Source of the DNA: an uncultured Prevotellaceae bacterium
GTDB lineage: Bacteria > Bacteroidota > Bacteroidia > Bacteroidales > Bacteroidaceae
Direction of reading: 5' to 3'
Assembly: GCA_946408305.1 (NCBI GenBank)
Contig: CAMJRQ010000080.1
Location: forward strand, 1-5,882
DNA: 5,882 nucleotides
A model generated the notes under the pieces. The model ran no database searches, had not been told where the DNA came from, and saw only the letters and a list, made by a program, of their open reading frames with translations. The position numbers and the translations under genes are program-made. Shown one piece after another: positions 5,758 to 5,882 of this stretch (the first letter of the stretch is position 1; each line of letters begins with the position of its first letter).

Positions 5758-5882
5758 GCAAGAAATTTCCATTCCGCCCCACTTTTCATTAAAAAAAGTA
5801 AGCAGAATGGGCAAAAAAGCGAAAATAATGTCACCCGAGAGGCAGATTTGCCTCGCCTGACTTATTACACCGGTTTTTACAC
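5758..5882. other. AT-rich upstream region with A/T tracts and a small hairpin
   Basis: No gene is visible here. The stretch is clearly more AT-rich than the coding DNA. It holds runs of T (5783-5786), A (5791-5797), A (5813-5818), A (5822-5825) and T (5874-5878). Some are spaced near 10 or 21 bp, which can bend DNA or serve as an UP-like element. A CCATTC/GAATGG dyad (5769-5774 and 5805-5810) flanks the A7 tract. TTACAC appears twice at the right edge (5864-5869 and 5877-5882). Whether an upstream gene is divergent or co-directional cannot be seen. Confidence 0.5.
5839..5854. terminator. Small GC-rich hairpin, possible terminator stem
   Basis: GAGGCA at 5839-5844 and TGCCTC at 5849-5854 form a perfect 6-bp stem with a 4-base loop. 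On the minus strand only a loose T-rich stretch (TTATTTT) follows about 10 bases later, and no T run follows on the plus strand. It may close transcription from a gene beyond the right edge, or it may be a regulatory dyad upstream of lrp. The evidence is weak. Confidence 0.25.

Noticed and set aside
1..5882. tRNA, rRNA, insertion sequence, prophage, toxin-antitoxin or defence genes
   Set aside because: None seen on either strand. Coding content is metabolic and housekeeping, composition is even across the genes, and there are no terminal inverted repeats or transposase motifs.

Overview
The window is a densely packed, GC-rich stretch of bacterial chromosome. All six recognisable genes lie on the minus strand. 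Transcription therefore runs from the right edge to the left: Lrp/AsnC regulator, C26-M19 two-domain hydrolase, M28 glutaminyl-cyclase-like lipoprotein, SufE, DusB-type tRNA-dihydrouridine synthase, and a U32-family protein cut by the left edge. Several signs point to a high-GC member of the Bacteroidales (Prevotella/Bacteroides/Alistipes-like). The protein sequences resemble that group, most start codons lack Shine-Dalgarno sequences, and a TAnnTTTG-type -7 promoter element precedes the first gene. This is judged from the sequence and recalled family members, not from a database search.

Right edge to about 3437: an AT-rich leader of 167 bases carries a candidate promoter, A/T tracts and one small hairpin. 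It drives an lrp/asnC gene that overlaps the next gene by the tetranucleotide ATGA. That next gene encodes 595 residues in which a class I glutamine-amidotransferase-like gamma-glutamyl hydrolase (C26/PuuD-like) is fused to a complete M19 (renal/membrane-type) dipeptidase. Both catalytic sets look intact. The pair suggests regulated two-step breakdown of gamma-glutamyl peptides in the cytoplasm.

3437 to 1937: a 62-base gap holds two near-identical palindromic 14-mers spaced 22 bp apart, which could be operators or weak terminator hairpins. A lipoprotein of the M28 family with all glutaminyl-cyclase landmarks follows. Its stop codon overlaps the sufE start by 11 bases. SufE is the sulfur-transfer partner of the SufS cysteine desulfurase.

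1937 to left edge: dusB begins 16 bases after sufE, probably at a GTG. Between dusB and the U32 gene lies an array of eight 7-bp units (consensus CATAGTN on the plus strand). It touches the dusB stop codon and contains the U32 start codon. The U32 protein carries the family signature and four cysteines expected to hold an Fe-S cluster. SufE, DusB and U32 together therefore look like an Fe-S/RNA-modification group.

No RNA genes, insertion sequences, CRISPR arrays or phage genes are visible. The most noteworthy items are the C26-M19 fusion under an Lrp-type regulator, the heptamer array that supplies a start codon, and the twin palindromes.
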